Assembly: GCA_028692975.1 (NCBI GenBank) | Contig: JAQUWF010000002.1 | Span: forward strand, 45,604-109,603 | Source of the DNA: Lachnospiraceae bacterium | GTDB taxonomy: Bacteria; Bacillota; Clostridia; Lachnospirales; Lachnospiraceae | DNA length: 64,000 bases | Direction: 5' to 3' | Shown here: positions 42,569-50,816 of the stretch, in pieces | How the letters are laid out: every line of letters begins with the position of its first letter | Numbering within the stretch: position 1 is the first letter of the stretch | Made by a program: the position numbers and the translations under genes | The notes under the pieces: generated by a model | The model's database searches: none | What the model was told of the DNA's origin: nothing | Seen by the model: only the letters and a program-made list of their open reading frames with translations

Positions 42569-44264
42569 ATTACTTTTATTGGAACGAACTATGCGGAAAT
42601 GCAGCGGCAGCATGTTTGCCAGCCTGGGCATGGGATCTATCTCTGTGGATACGGATCTGCCAAAAGTCCAGAGAATCCTGCAATACGCAGGGCTTACAGT
42701 GCTTGCGGGCGTTGTGATGTTTTTCATCGGCCGTTTCAGCATGGGTATATTTGAAGAATTTGCGGCAGATGGACTTGAGACGCTAGCCTATGAGGGGATC
42801 TGTGTGGCGCTCATGCTCCTCTGCCTTTTTTTGGCCGCCCAGAAGTCCCTGTCCCTGTTTTTCTTAAGCGGTGACAATGAAACGCTGATCCATATGCCTA
42901 TCCGTCCGGGTATGATCGCCTTTGCCAAAGCAGTGGTGATATATAGAAGCTGCGTTATGGCTACGGCGATTATCGGCATACCGATCCTGGCTGCGGCACA
43001 GATTGCTTCCGGGGGAACGGTCATATCTTTTGTGGCTGCCGTGCTGGTTCCGCTTTTGCTGCCGATTCCACCGGTCTTTTATGTGGTGCTGCTTTCTATT
43101 ATTATGATGCGGTATATCCAGATTGGGAAAAGTAAAGAAGCCAGAGCGTCTACGATCACCGTCATATTTATGCTGATCATGTTTCTGGCTCCTCAGCTGT
43201 TTAACTTTATGCAGAAGGGCGTAAGCGCGGGCGGCGGAATAGAAGCCACCGTGGAAAGCCTCAGCAATATCATACGCATGTTTGAGTACATTTTCCCAAC
43301 CACTTTTCTGGCGGTGGGAAGTCTGCAGGAAGGCGGAATATTTGCCCTGCTGCTTCTGGTCGCGGCGATGCTGCTGATCGTGGCAGTGTATGCATGGATT
43401 GCGGAAAAACTTTATTTGAAGGCAATCCTTCGAACAGGCCACCATGGTTCAAAACAGAAAGTGGCGGATGAAAAGACGATTCAGCGCTATGGGCGTACAA
43501 AGCGTTCCGTGAAAAAAGCCTATGCCAGAAAAGAACGGCAGCTGTTGTTTCGCACGCCTGTGTTCTTTTTGCAGTCCGTGCTGCTCTCACTGGTCGTGAC
43601 TGTTATGTTCGCAGGCCTATGTGTTTTCCTGTTGGTGGAAATGATGTCGGAAATCACAGAGATCGGGAACATGGAGCTTGGAAGCTACGAAGCCTATATC
43701 TGGTACGGTGCGTTGGGTGTGGTGCTTCTTATCTCGGCGCTGGCGGTGGCCTTTACCCATGTGACATCCACCTGCATTTCCAGGGAGGGCAAAAATTTCC
43801 CGTATATGAAGACCATGCCGGTCCCTATGGAGACACAGCTGGCGGTGAAGTCACGGATCGGGCTGTATATGGCCATAGCCGGTGCGCTTCCGTTTCTTGT
43901 GATCATGAATTATGCGTGTCTGCTGTTATCGGTGAGCCCGCTGTTTGTTCCGGTGAGCCTGATCTTATCCATGTCGGTTCTGATAATGGGAAATGATGTG
44001 CAGACGTATCTGGACTGCTCATCTCCCATACTGAACTGGGAGAATGAATATGCCGCCGCAGTCAACAACCATTTGCTTGGCTCCGCGGTGGGACCGCTTT
44101 TGTTCGTGGCTGCGCTGCTTGGAATCGGTGCCGGATTATACCTGATCTTTAAGACCATGTGGCTTCCGGTAATCGGCATTGTGCTGGTGGCGGCCGTGGC
44201 AGGAAGCTGGGTGCTCCATAGATGGCTGTATGCCAAAGCAGTGAAATGTATGGAGGATCTGTAG
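42561..44264 (+). CDS. ABC exporter permease
   Basis: A 567-residue membrane protein with about twelve helices in two sets separated by a basic loop (residues about 290-330, TGHHGSKQKVADEKTIQRYG). It matches the large Firmicutes ABC-2-like 'putative ABC exporter' permeases. It is translationally coupled to the ATPase at 41840, so the pair is a complete exporter. The substrate is unknown. A terminator follows at 44301. Confidence 0.82.
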   Translation: MHRLLLLERTMRKCSGSMFASLGMGSISVDTDLPKVQRILQYAGLTVLAGVVMFFIGRFSMGIFEEFAADGLETLAYEGICVALMLLCLFLAAQKSLSLFFLSGDNETLIHMPIRPGMIAFAKAVVIYRSCVMATAIIGIPILAAAQIASGGTVISFVAAVLVPLLLPIPPVFYVVLLSIIMMRYIQIGKSKEARASTITVIFMLIMFLAPQLFNFMQKGVSAGGGIEATVESLSNIIRMFEYIFPTTFLAVGSLQEGGIFALLLLVAAMLLIVAVYAWIAEKLYLKAILRTGHHGSKQKVADEKTIQRYGRTKRSVKKAYARKERQLLFRTPVFFLQSVLLSLVVTVMFAGLCVFLLVEMMSEITEIGNMELGSYEAYIWYGALGVVLLISALAVAFTHVTSTCISREGKNFPYMKTMPVPMETQLAVKSRIGLYMAIAGALPFLVIMNYACLLLSVSPLFVPVSLILSMSVLIMGNDVQTYLDCSSPILNWENEYAAAVNNHLLGSAVGPLLFVAALLGIGAGLYLIFKTMWLPVIGIVLVAAVAGSWVLHRWLYAKAVKCMEDL

Positions 44265-44300
44265 GGTATACAGTTATAAAAACAGAAGTTTTTCAAGAGA

Positions 44301-44332
44301 GAATCATGGTTTTTATGCCATGGTTCTTTTTT
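44301..44332 (+). terminator. Terminator after the ABC exporter
   Basis: GAATCATGG (44301-44309) pairs with CCATGGTTC (44318-44326), with one wobble, followed by six T. A closely similar hairpin ends the aquaporin gene at 48850. Confidence 0.85.
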
Positions 44333-44380
44333 ATATAGGAGAGTGTTCAGCTATAAAAATATACCCCTAAAGAATGAAAA

Positions 44381-44431
44381 TGTTTCGAAACGAAACATAA
44401 AGTTGCGGAATGAAAGCATGTATGATATACT
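44381..44431 (+). promoter_or_regulatory. Promoter and palindrome of the XRE-AAA gene
   Basis: TTGCGG (44403-44408), 17 bases and TATACT (44426-44431). Just upstream is the perfect palindrome TGTTTCGAAACGAAACA (44381-44397), of the same TGTTTC-N5-GAAACA form as the sites at 18628 and 18724. The encoded protein has its own HTH, so it may bind here. Confidence 0.6.
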
Positions 44432-44472
44432 AAAAACAACAAACAAAACAAATGTTCCGAGGAGGCAGTTTT

Positions 44473-46548
44473 ATGGAGAAGACAGAATTTCACGAAAGAC
44501 TGGCGGCGTACCGGATGGCAAGGGGACTGACACAGACACAGATGGCAGGGATGCTGGGGATTTCCAGATCTACCTATGCCAACTATGAAGTGGGAAAGCG
44601 TACCCCGGATTTGTGGATGCTGATCAAGATTGTCGATGTGTTTCACTGTTCGATGGATGAATTTGTAGGAAGAGATATCACGATGTCGAATACGGAATCT
44701 GCCTATCCGGTTGTAATTCGTGAAACGGCATCTGGTTATTGTCCGTCAAAGGGGTGTGAATCAATGTCCGGTTCTCCATCCGGGAATTTGGAATCCAAGT
44801 CTTTTCACGAAGCAGAACTGAAGACAGATAAGCTGAGACGTCCGAATTCCGTAGAAAGGCGCAGGTGCCGCAGGGAGAAAAAGGGTCTGGGGAAAGGTCT
44901 GGCGATCGGCGAACAGAATTTCCGCAGATTACGTGAGATGGGCGGCTACTATGTGGACAAGACCATGCTGGCGGAACAGTTTTTGGATTCTTATGAAAAT
45001 GTTGTCTTGATTACCCGTCCGAGAAGGTTCGGAAAAACACTCAACATGTCTATGATGGCTGAATTCCTGGATTGCACGAAGGACGCGGAAAAGATTTTTG
45101 AAGGAACGGCAATTGCGCAGACGGAGACCTGGGAAGACAGGAATCAATATCCAGTGGTGTATTTATCCTTTTTGAATGTAAAAGGGGATGTGGAAAAAGG
45201 CTTTTGGGGATGGCTCGTAAATGTGCTGATGGCAGAGTACGAAAGGTACCGGTTTGCGTGGGAAAATGAGCGGGTTTCCGCAGCGTGCCGGAAAAGTGTG
45301 AAACAACTGCTGGAGGACCTGTGGGAGATAAAGAGTGGAGATATGCAGAAAAAGTATGATATCACCGGAGCAATCCAGCTACTTTGTCAGGTGTTGGAAG
45401 AGTACTTTGAGCAGAAGGTATTCCTGCTGATTGACGAGTATGATACTCCGTTTATAGCAGCAAATGTGGGTGGTTATTATGAAGAAGTAAGAGGGATTCT
45501 GGCTCAGTTATTGTCTTCTGCACTGAAGGGAAATTCATCTCTTGACAAAGCATTTTTAACAGGGATCCAGCGTGTGGCAAAAGAAAATATTTTTTCGGGA
45601 CTTAACAACCTGCTGGTCAGCACCGTCAATGATGCAGAGTACGCTCAATATTTTGGATTCACAGAGGCAGAGACAGCGGAACTTCTGGATTATTATAATC
45701 TGGAATTGACAGAAGACGTTAGGCGGATGTACGATGGCTACCACATTGGCCATGTGGATCTGTATAATCCCTGGTCAATCTGTATGTATGCATTTCGGAA
45801 GCACCTGGATCTCTATTGGATAAATACCAGCGAAAACAGCATGATCTGCAATGCTATGGATCGGTGCGGAGACGACTTTCGAGAAGACTATGAGCAGTTG
45901 ATTAGGATGGGAACTGTGACAACGAAGGTGGAGTTGGAAAGTTCATTTTACGAACAGGCAAGTACAGCATCACTGTGGGGCTTATTGATTAATGCCGGGA
46001 TGGTGACGGTGACAGAAAAAACGGATAGAGGGTTGTGTAAAATTCGAATTCCGAATCTTGAGGTTGGGAGGGCATTCGAAGATCTGACGGCACATCATCT
46101 GGGAGTATCAGGCGGCAAATTGTCGCAACTGGGCGATACGCTTTGTTTGGAAAAACTGGAAGGATTTGCAGATGCATACCGCCGTATTCTGCTGGAACTG
46201 CCGTCCTATCATGATTTGAAGGATAAGAACAGCTATCATATGATGGTGTTGGGAATGTGTTCCTGCCTGTATGGGGAGTATGAGATTAAGAGTAACCGGG
46301 AGAGCGGCAGGGGAAGAAGTGATCTTATACTGAAGAATCTGACCGGAAAATATCCTCATTTCATACTGGAATTTAAATATACAAAAGATGAGTCACGGAA
46401 TCTGACCGAACTTGCGGAGGAAGCAATCCGGCAGGTGAAAGATAAAAAGTATGATGCGGGTATGCAGGGGAAGACGTTCTACATCGGCCTGGCACATCGG
46501 GGAAAAGAGGCGGAAGTTGTATGGGAAGAATATGAATTTCCTATATAA
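44473..46548 (+). CDS. XRE HTH fused to AAA-ATPase-like and PD-(D/E)XK domains
   Basis: A 691-residue protein. Residues about 5-62 are an XRE helix-turn-helix (FHERLAAYRMARGLTQTQMA, ISRSTYANYEVGKRTPDLWM). A low-complexity linker follows to about 145. Residues about 150-430 match the AAA-ATPase_like family (YYVDKTMLAEQFLDSYENVV, LITRPRRFGKTLNMSMMAEF as P-loop, VFLLIDEYDTPFIAANVGGY). The C-terminus is a PDDEXK_9-type nuclease fold (GRGRSDLILKNLTGKYPHFI, then LEFKYTKDE). AAA-PDDEXK proteins of this kind are numerous in gut bacteria with no established role. The added HTH suggests self-regulation. The ATG at 44473 has GAGGAGG upstream. Confidence 0.85.
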   Translation: MEKTEFHERLAAYRMARGLTQTQMAGMLGISRSTYANYEVGKRTPDLWMLIKIVDVFHCSMDEFVGRDITMSNTESAYPVVIRETASGYCPSKGCESMSGSPSGNLESKSFHEAELKTDKLRRPNSVERRRCRREKKGLGKGLAIGEQNFRRLREMGGYYVDKTMLAEQFLDSYENVVLITRPRRFGKTLNMSMMAEFLDCTKDAEKIFEGTAIAQTETWEDRNQYPVVYLSFLNVKGDVEKGFWGWLVNVLMAEYERYRFAWENERVSAACRKSVKQLLEDLWEIKSGDMQKKYDITGAIQLLCQVLEEYFEQKVFLLIDEYDTPFIAANVGGYYEEVRGILAQLLSSALKGNSSLDKAFLTGIQRVAKENIFSGLNNLLVSTVNDAEYAQYFGFTEAETAELLDYYNLELTEDVRRMYDGYHIGHVDLYNPWSICMYAFRKHLDLYWINTSENSMICNAMDRCGDDFREDYEQLIRMGTVTTKVELESSFYEQASTASLWGLLINAGMVTVTEKTDRGLCKIRIPNLEVGRAFEDLTAHHLGVSGGKLSQLGDTLCLEKLEGFADAYRRILLELPSYHDLKDKNSYHMMVLGMCSCLYGEYEIKSNRESGRGRSDLILKNLTGKYPHFILEFKYTKDESRNLTELAEEAIRQVKDKKYDAGMQGKTFYIGLAHRGKEAEVVWEEYEFPI

Positions 46549-46609
46549 TAAAACCTGCTGGGGAATTTTACCATTTGCAGGCAAGTGTCGTACTAAAATG
46601 TTAAAACGG

Positions 46610-46638
46610 TTGATTTAAATCATAAAAAAGTATATACT
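46610..46638 (+). promoter_or_regulatory. Promoter of the Bax-inhibitor-1 gene
   Basis: TTGATT (46610-46615), 17 bases and TATACT (46633-46638). Confidence 0.65.
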
Positions 46639-46703
46639 CAAGAAGAGTAATTTGATATGAAATCATCTGATTACAATCATTGAAAGGGACAGGGGGAGGA
46701 CTT

Positions 46704-47510
46704 ATGAACAGTGCAGCACAAAACTCGGGGTTTGCATCTTATCGTATGACAAATCCAGTGATTCGAAAACTGGGCAAGGTACAGGAGCGGGCAGAAGGCG
46801 GAGCGAAGGCGGCGTCCTATGCCGGAATAGCAAAAAAGACAGCGTTCTTTTTGCTTATGACCATAGTTGGTGTGGCCGCATTTTTTGTGGTAAAAGGAAA
46901 GTATCCATATACGAATATCAATGATATGGGACCGATCATGTTGCTTGCGGTGCTTGGTACAGGATTACTGACTTTGATTACGCCCATGTTGGCGTGGCTG
47001 ATCCGGCCTACCATACCGGTGACGGGAACTCTGTATTGCCTGAGTCAGGGCTTTATCCTGTCGTTTGTCTGCGATTACACAGGCGCGCAGTACACGAAAC
47101 TGGCATGGATGGCACTTTTGATTACCATCGTTATTGTGGCGGTCATGCTTTTTCTTTATTGTAAACGTATTATCCGCATTACAAAAAAATTCAATGCGGT
47201 GCTCAAAACATTGTTCTTCACCAGCATATTTTCCAGTATAGGTATTGCTGTTTTGGGATTCATCCCGGCTACAGCGGGGCTGGCGCAGTACATAATGGGC
47301 AATCCGGCCATCAGCATCGTCAGCGGAGTTGTGTTTGTTATTATCGCAGCTTTGTTCTTACTCAGTGACTTTGATGCGATCGAAGTCACAGTTGAAAAGA
47401 GTCTGCCAAAGAAATACGAATGGGCAGCAGCCTACGGACTTGTATTTACAGTCATCTGGCTTTATTTAAAGGTTCTTTCACTTTTATCAAGTGCATCGAA
47501 TAAAGACTAA
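46704..47510 (+). CDS. Bax inhibitor-1/YccA family membrane protein
   Basis: A 268-residue protein with seven predicted helices and the family pattern (ASYRMTNPVIRKLGKVQERA at the N-terminus, YCLSQGFILSFVCDYTGAQY, LFLLSDFDAIEVTVEKSLPK with the conserved Asp pair, and YEWAAAYGLVFTVIWLYLKV). Bacterial BI-1 homologues such as YetJ are pH-sensitive calcium leak channels. The ATG at 46704 has GGGGGAGG upstream. It is followed after 23 bases by a small membrane gene, likely cotranscribed. Confidence 0.9.
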   Translation: MNSAAQNSGFASYRMTNPVIRKLGKVQERAEGGAKAASYAGIAKKTAFFLLMTIVGVAAFFVVKGKYPYTNINDMGPIMLLAVLGTGLLTLITPMLAWLIRPTIPVTGTLYCLSQGFILSFVCDYTGAQYTKLAWMALLITIVIVAVMLFLYCKRIIRITKKFNAVLKTLFFTSIFSSIGIAVLGFIPATAGLAQYIMGNPAISIVSGVVFVIIAALFLLSDFDAIEVTVEKSLPKKYEWAAAYGLVFTVIWLYLKVLSLLSSASNKD

Positions 47511-47533
47511 GAAAAATCACAGGAGGATTTAAA

Positions 47534-47977
47534 ATGGAAGTAAAAGGAGCAGGAAAGTTAAAGGTAGTAGGTATTTTATTTATCGTTTTTGGCGCGATTG
47601 GTGCCGTTATTTATGCACTGGCACTGGCAGGGGGCGGACTTCTTATGAGCGCGGGCGGTTCTCTGGATATCACTGCTGAGGAAGCAGATATGGTTGCAAA
47701 GGGCAGCACCATCCTTATGGTAGGCAGCGCGATTGCCCTGATCTGGGCTATTATACAGTTAGTGACTGGTATTCTGGGTGTGAAAAACTGCAAAGTTCCG
47801 GAAAAAGCAAAAACATTGTTTATTTTAGGCGTTGTTTTGATTGTCTTTTCGCTTGTTTCTAACATCATAAGCATCGTATCAGCGGGTATCACCATTTCAA
47901 ATGTTATCGGCATTGTGGGCGGATGTATTCTGCCAATCATCTTTATGTTTGGTGCAAAAGAGAATATGAACGCGTAG
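47534..47977 (+). CDS. Small four-helix membrane protein
   Basis: A 147-residue protein with four hydrophobic segments (VVGILFIVFGAIGAVIYALA, MVGSAIALIWAIIQLVTGIL, TLFILGVVLIVFSLVSNIIS, VIGIVGGCILPIIFMFGAK). No family is recognised with confidence; similar small proteins with GVKNCKVPEKAK-like loops are common in Lachnospiraceae. AGGAGG precedes the ATG. Confidence 0.7.
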   Translation: MEVKGAGKLKVVGILFIVFGAIGAVIYALALAGGGLLMSAGGSLDITAEEADMVAKGSTILMVGSAIALIWAIIQLVTGILGVKNCKVPEKAKTLFILGVVLIVFSLVSNIISIVSAGITISNVIGIVGGCILPIIFMFGAKENMNA

Positions 47978-48055
47978 CAGTAATGGTATTTGTTGTGTGA
48001 ACAATGGAGCAGCCTGTCTGAATGGAAAACAGATGGAAACGCAGGAAGATTATTC

Positions 48056-48084
48056 TTGAGTAATTGCTCAAAAAGTGTTATTAT
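48056..48084 (+). promoter_or_regulatory. Promoter of the aquaporin gene
   Basis: TTGAGT (48056-48061), 17 bases and TATTAT (48079-48084). The -35 is part of the short inverted repeat TTGAG-TAATTG-CTCAA. Confidence 0.5.
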
Positions 48085-48128
48085 AGTCTTAGTGATTATA
48101 TTACTTACATAATGAGGGAGGAATTGAC

Positions 48129-48833
48129 ATGAAGAAATACGTAGCAGAATTTATTGGTACACTTGTTTTGACACTGTTTGGCTGTGGATCCGCTGCCATC
48201 TCAGGAGGTATCGGAGGGGAACTGGGTATCCTTGGTATCGCAATGGCTTTCGGACTTTCCATCGTAGCTATGGCATATGCCATCGGTGATGTATCCGGCT
48301 GTCATATCAATCCAGCCGTTTCACTGGGAGTTTTCCTGAACGGCGGCATCAGTGCAAAGGATTTCGTTGGTTACATTGTATCACAGCTGCTTGGCGGTAT
48401 CGCGGGTGCAGCGATCCTGTTGTGCTTTATCAGTTCATCTGCAGGCCTTGATGTTGCAACGACAGGTCTTGGAGCAAATGGATTCGGAGAGGCATCTTTC
48501 GCTAGATTGAACATGGGCGGTGCTGTATTGGTTGAAGTTGTACTTACTTTTGTATTTGTACTTACGATCCTTGGCGTTACTGCAAAAGCAAAAACAGCAA
48601 CGGTTGCAGGTCTTGTGATTGGTCTGACACTTGCTTTTGTACATATCCTTGGTATTCCGCTTACCGGAACATCTGTAAACCCGGCAAGAAGTATCGGACC
48701 AGCTATCATGCTTGCATTCACAGGCAATACCACACCATTATCTCAGGTATGGGTATTTATCGTAGCTCCGTTAGTTGGCGCTGCACTGGCTGCCTTCGTT
48801 TACAAGATGGTTTGCAAAACCGAAGAGGCATAA
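48129..48833 (+). CDS. MIP-family aquaporin/glycerol channel
   Basis: A 234-residue six-helix channel with both NPA boxes, in GCHINPAVSLGVFL and TSVNPARSIGPAIM. The residue after the second box is Arg, as required for the selectivity filter. The short loop lengths and 234-residue size favour a water-type (AqpZ-like) channel over a glycerol facilitator, but the assignment is not certain. GGAGG precedes the ATG. It is a single-gene unit. Confidence 0.92.
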   Translation: MKKYVAEFIGTLVLTLFGCGSAAISGGIGGELGILGIAMAFGLSIVAMAYAIGDVSGCHINPAVSLGVFLNGGISAKDFVGYIVSQLLGGIAGAAILLCFISSSAGLDVATTGLGANGFGEASFARLNMGGAVLVEVVLTFVFVLTILGVTAKAKTATVAGLVIGLTLAFVHILGIPLTGTSVNPARSIGPAIMLAFTGNTTPLSQVWVFIVAPLVGAALAAFVYKMVCKTEEA

Positions 48834-48849
48834 AAAGATTTTATGTAGA

Positions 48850-48882
48850 GGGAATCATGGCTTGTGCCGTGGTTCCCTTCTT
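48850..48882 (+). terminator. Terminator after the aquaporin gene
   Basis: GGGAATCATGGC (48850-48861) pairs with GCCGTGGTTCCC (48866-48877), with two wobbles, around a TTGT loop, followed by TTCTTT. Confidence 0.85.
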
Positions 48883-48905
48883 TACAACAAGCGAGTTACA
48901 TTTGT

Positions 48906-48934
48906 TTGACACTCGATTTGGCTTGGGGTATACT
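48906..48934 (+). promoter_or_regulatory. Promoter of the molybdate operon
   Basis: A perfect TTGACA (48906-48911), 17 bases and TATACT (48929-48934), 25 bases before the modA start. The leader is too short for a molybdenum-cofactor riboswitch. Confidence 0.85.
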
Positions 48935-48959
48935 GGAAGGAATAAAAGGAGGAATGGTT

Positions 48960-49883
48960 ATGAAAAAGAAATGGTTTGGAATTACATGCAGCGTTGTTCT
49001 GGCGGTAAGTATGCTGGCAGGATGTGGAAGCAGTAAGACGGAAAATGCTGATACAACGGCAGAAGCAACCGGGGAGACGACGCCTGAGACTCCGGAAGTG
49101 ACCGAAGAAGCAACTAAGGCACCGGCGGAAAAGTCAGAGGTTACCCTGTTTGCAGCGAAGAGTCTGAATACGGTTATGGAAAAACTGATCGCAAAATTCA
49201 ACGAGACGAATCCAGATGTGACCATCGTAGGCAGTTATGACAGCTCCGGGACTTTGATGGAGCAGATCCAGGCGGGTGCGGCTTGTGACGTATTTTTCTC
49301 CGCGGCACAAAAACAGATGAACACTCTGGAGGAGGCAGGTTTCGTTGTAGACGGGACCAGAAAGAATGTAGTGAATAATCAGGTGTGTGTGGTGACCTCC
49401 AAGGGCAGCGGCACAGAGGTGACCGGTCTGGCAGACATGGGACATGCAAAGAGCCTTGCTATCGCAGACGGCAGTGTCCCCGTCGGCAAATACACGAGAC
49501 AGGCACTGGTAAATAAGGGGATTTTACCGGAAGTGGAAGATGTATCCGCGATTACAACCCAGGAGATTTCGGATGGTTTTAACGGCATAGAAATCAATGA
49601 ATGTGCCAACGTAGGCGCTGTGGCAGCAGCTATCTCCGAGGGCTCCAATGAGGTGGGAACGATTTATTATTCTGACTGGTATGCATACCAGGACAGTATC
49701 GATATCCTGGAGACTGTAAGCTATGATCTGACCGGAGATATCATCTATCCGGTAGCACAGATTAATAACGAAGAGGCAAGCAACGCAGAAAAAGATGCAG
49801 CGAAAACGTTTATTACCTTCCTGAAATCAAACGATGCGAAAGCAATCTTCGACGAATACAAATTTGATACCAATGTAGAGTAA
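48960..49883 (+). CDS. modA: Molybdate-binding lipoprotein
   Basis: A 307-residue lipoprotein with signal and lipobox (VVLAVSMLAGCGSS) and a Thr/Glu-rich linker to about residue 55. The binding domain has the ModA pattern: VTLFAAKSLNTVMEKLIAKF, SYDSSGTLMEQIQAGAACDV, FFSAAQKQMNTLEEAGFV, and VYPVAQ-like residues (DIIYPVAQINNEEAS) near the end. It captures molybdate or tungstate outside the cell for ModBC. The ATG at 48960 follows AAAAGGAGG. Confidence 0.92.
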   Translation: MKKKWFGITCSVVLAVSMLAGCGSSKTENADTTAEATGETTPETPEVTEEATKAPAEKSEVTLFAAKSLNTVMEKLIAKFNETNPDVTIVGSYDSSGTLMEQIQAGAACDVFFSAAQKQMNTLEEAGFVVDGTRKNVVNNQVCVVTSKGSGTEVTGLADMGHAKSLAIADGSVPVGKYTRQALVNKGILPEVEDVSAITTQEISDGFNGIEINECANVGAVAAAISEGSNEVGTIYYSDWYAYQDSIDILETVSYDLTGDIIYPVAQINNEEASNAEKDAAKTFITFLKSNDAKAIFDEYKFDTNVE

Positions 49884-49887
49884 AAAA

Positions 49888-49997
49888 TGGTATACTATGA
49901 GTACTTAGTGAGGTATTTGCGAACTTAGTACGAATGCATACCTGGACACTTAGCGAGGTGATTTCGAGCTTAGTGACCATGGTATACTATGAATACA
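49888..49997. repeat. Paired palindromic repeat between modA and modB
   Basis: Two related units, GTACTTAGTGAGGTATTTGC...ACTTAGTAC (49902-49932) and CACTTAGCGAGGTGATTTCG...TTAGTG (49948-49976), each self-complementary at the ends with a T-T mismatch. They are framed by an 18-base direct repeat, ATGGTATACTATGARTAC, at 49888-49905 and 49980-49997. The arrangement resembles paired REP/BIME elements. Whether it affects the modA/modB ratio is unknown. Confidence 0.7.
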
Positions 49998-50038
49998 GGC
50001 TACTGCCATAATTTATTATGTGGCGGCAGCCTGTTTTG
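49998..50038 (+). terminator. Hairpin before modB, possible attenuator
   Basis: AGGCTACTGCC (49998-50008) pairs with GGCGGCAGCCT (50023-50033), with one mismatch and one wobble, followed by GTTTT. It could end the modA message and reduce read-through into modBC, a common way to make more binding protein than permease. Confidence 0.6.
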
Positions 50039-50053
50039 GAATGGAGGGTGCAT

Positions 50054-50758
50054 ATGGAAGATGTGATGACTTTTCTGGAGGGACTGGACTGGAGTCCGCT
50101 GCTGATTTCTCTAAAAACAGGTGTGGTGGCCACGATTTTCTCCTTTTTTCTGGGGATCTGGGCGGCGCGGCGGGTGGTCAAGGCAGGACCACGCATGAAG
50201 GCAGTGGTGGACGGTATTCTGACACTGCCCATGGTGCTGCCTCCCACAGTGGCCGGATTTTTCCTGCTGCTTTTGTTCAGCACGAAACGGCCCTTCGGAG
50301 CCTTTCTTTATGATTCCTTTGGCATCAAGGCGGTGCAGACCTGGTTTGGCTGTATCCTTGCGGCTACGGTGATCGCCTTCCCGCTCATGTACCGCAATGC
50401 CAGGGCAGCTTTCGAACAGGTAGATGTGAATCTGATCTACGCGGGCCGGACACTGGGGCTTTCCGAGACGAAGATATTCTGGAAGGTGGTCATGCCGGCG
50501 GCAGGTCCGGGCGTGGTGTCAGGGACGATCCTCACCTTTGCCAGAGCCATGGGTGAGTATGGGGCGACCTCTATGCTGGCGGGCAATATACCCGGCAAAA
50601 CGGGGACTATTTCCCAGCGCATTGCCATGGTCATCCAGAATGGGGATTATGGAACGGCGGGATTCTGGGTGGTGGTGATCATGCTCATCGCCTTTGTGAT
50701 TATTTTTATCATGAATCTGGTCAGTGGAAAGAAAATGAAACAGGTACACCGCTGGTAA
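50054..50758 (+). CDS. modB: Molybdate ABC transporter permease
   Basis: A 234-residue permease with about five helices and the coupling loop typical of ModB (EQVDVNLIYAGRTLGLSETK, then IFWKVVMPAAGPGVVSGTIL, FARAMGEYGATSMLAGNIPG). LPMVLPPTVAGFFLLLL is also characteristic. The ATG at 50054 has GGAGGG upstream. It pairs with ModC. Confidence 0.93.
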   Translation: MEDVMTFLEGLDWSPLLISLKTGVVATIFSFFLGIWAARRVVKAGPRMKAVVDGILTLPMVLPPTVAGFFLLLLFSTKRPFGAFLYDSFGIKAVQTWFGCILAATVIAFPLMYRNARAAFEQVDVNLIYAGRTLGLSETKIFWKVVMPAAGPGVVSGTILTFARAMGEYGATSMLAGNIPGKTGTISQRIAMVIQNGDYGTAGFWVVVIMLIAFVIIFIMNLVSGKKMKQVHRW

Positions 50759-50778
50759 TCTGAGTCAGAAAGGTATAG

Positions 50779-50805
50779 GTAACTGGTCAGGTACTGAACA
50801 GCTAC
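50779..50805. repeat. GTA-palindrome repeat between modB and modC
   Basis: GTAACTG and CAGCTAC are outer arms (one mismatch), TCAG and CTGA inner arms around GTA (50791-50793). It is nearly identical to the copy after fabH at 28675, over 22 kb away, and again lies shortly (20 bases) after a stop codon. Confidence 0.7.
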
Positions 50806-50816
50806 AGGTATAGAAT

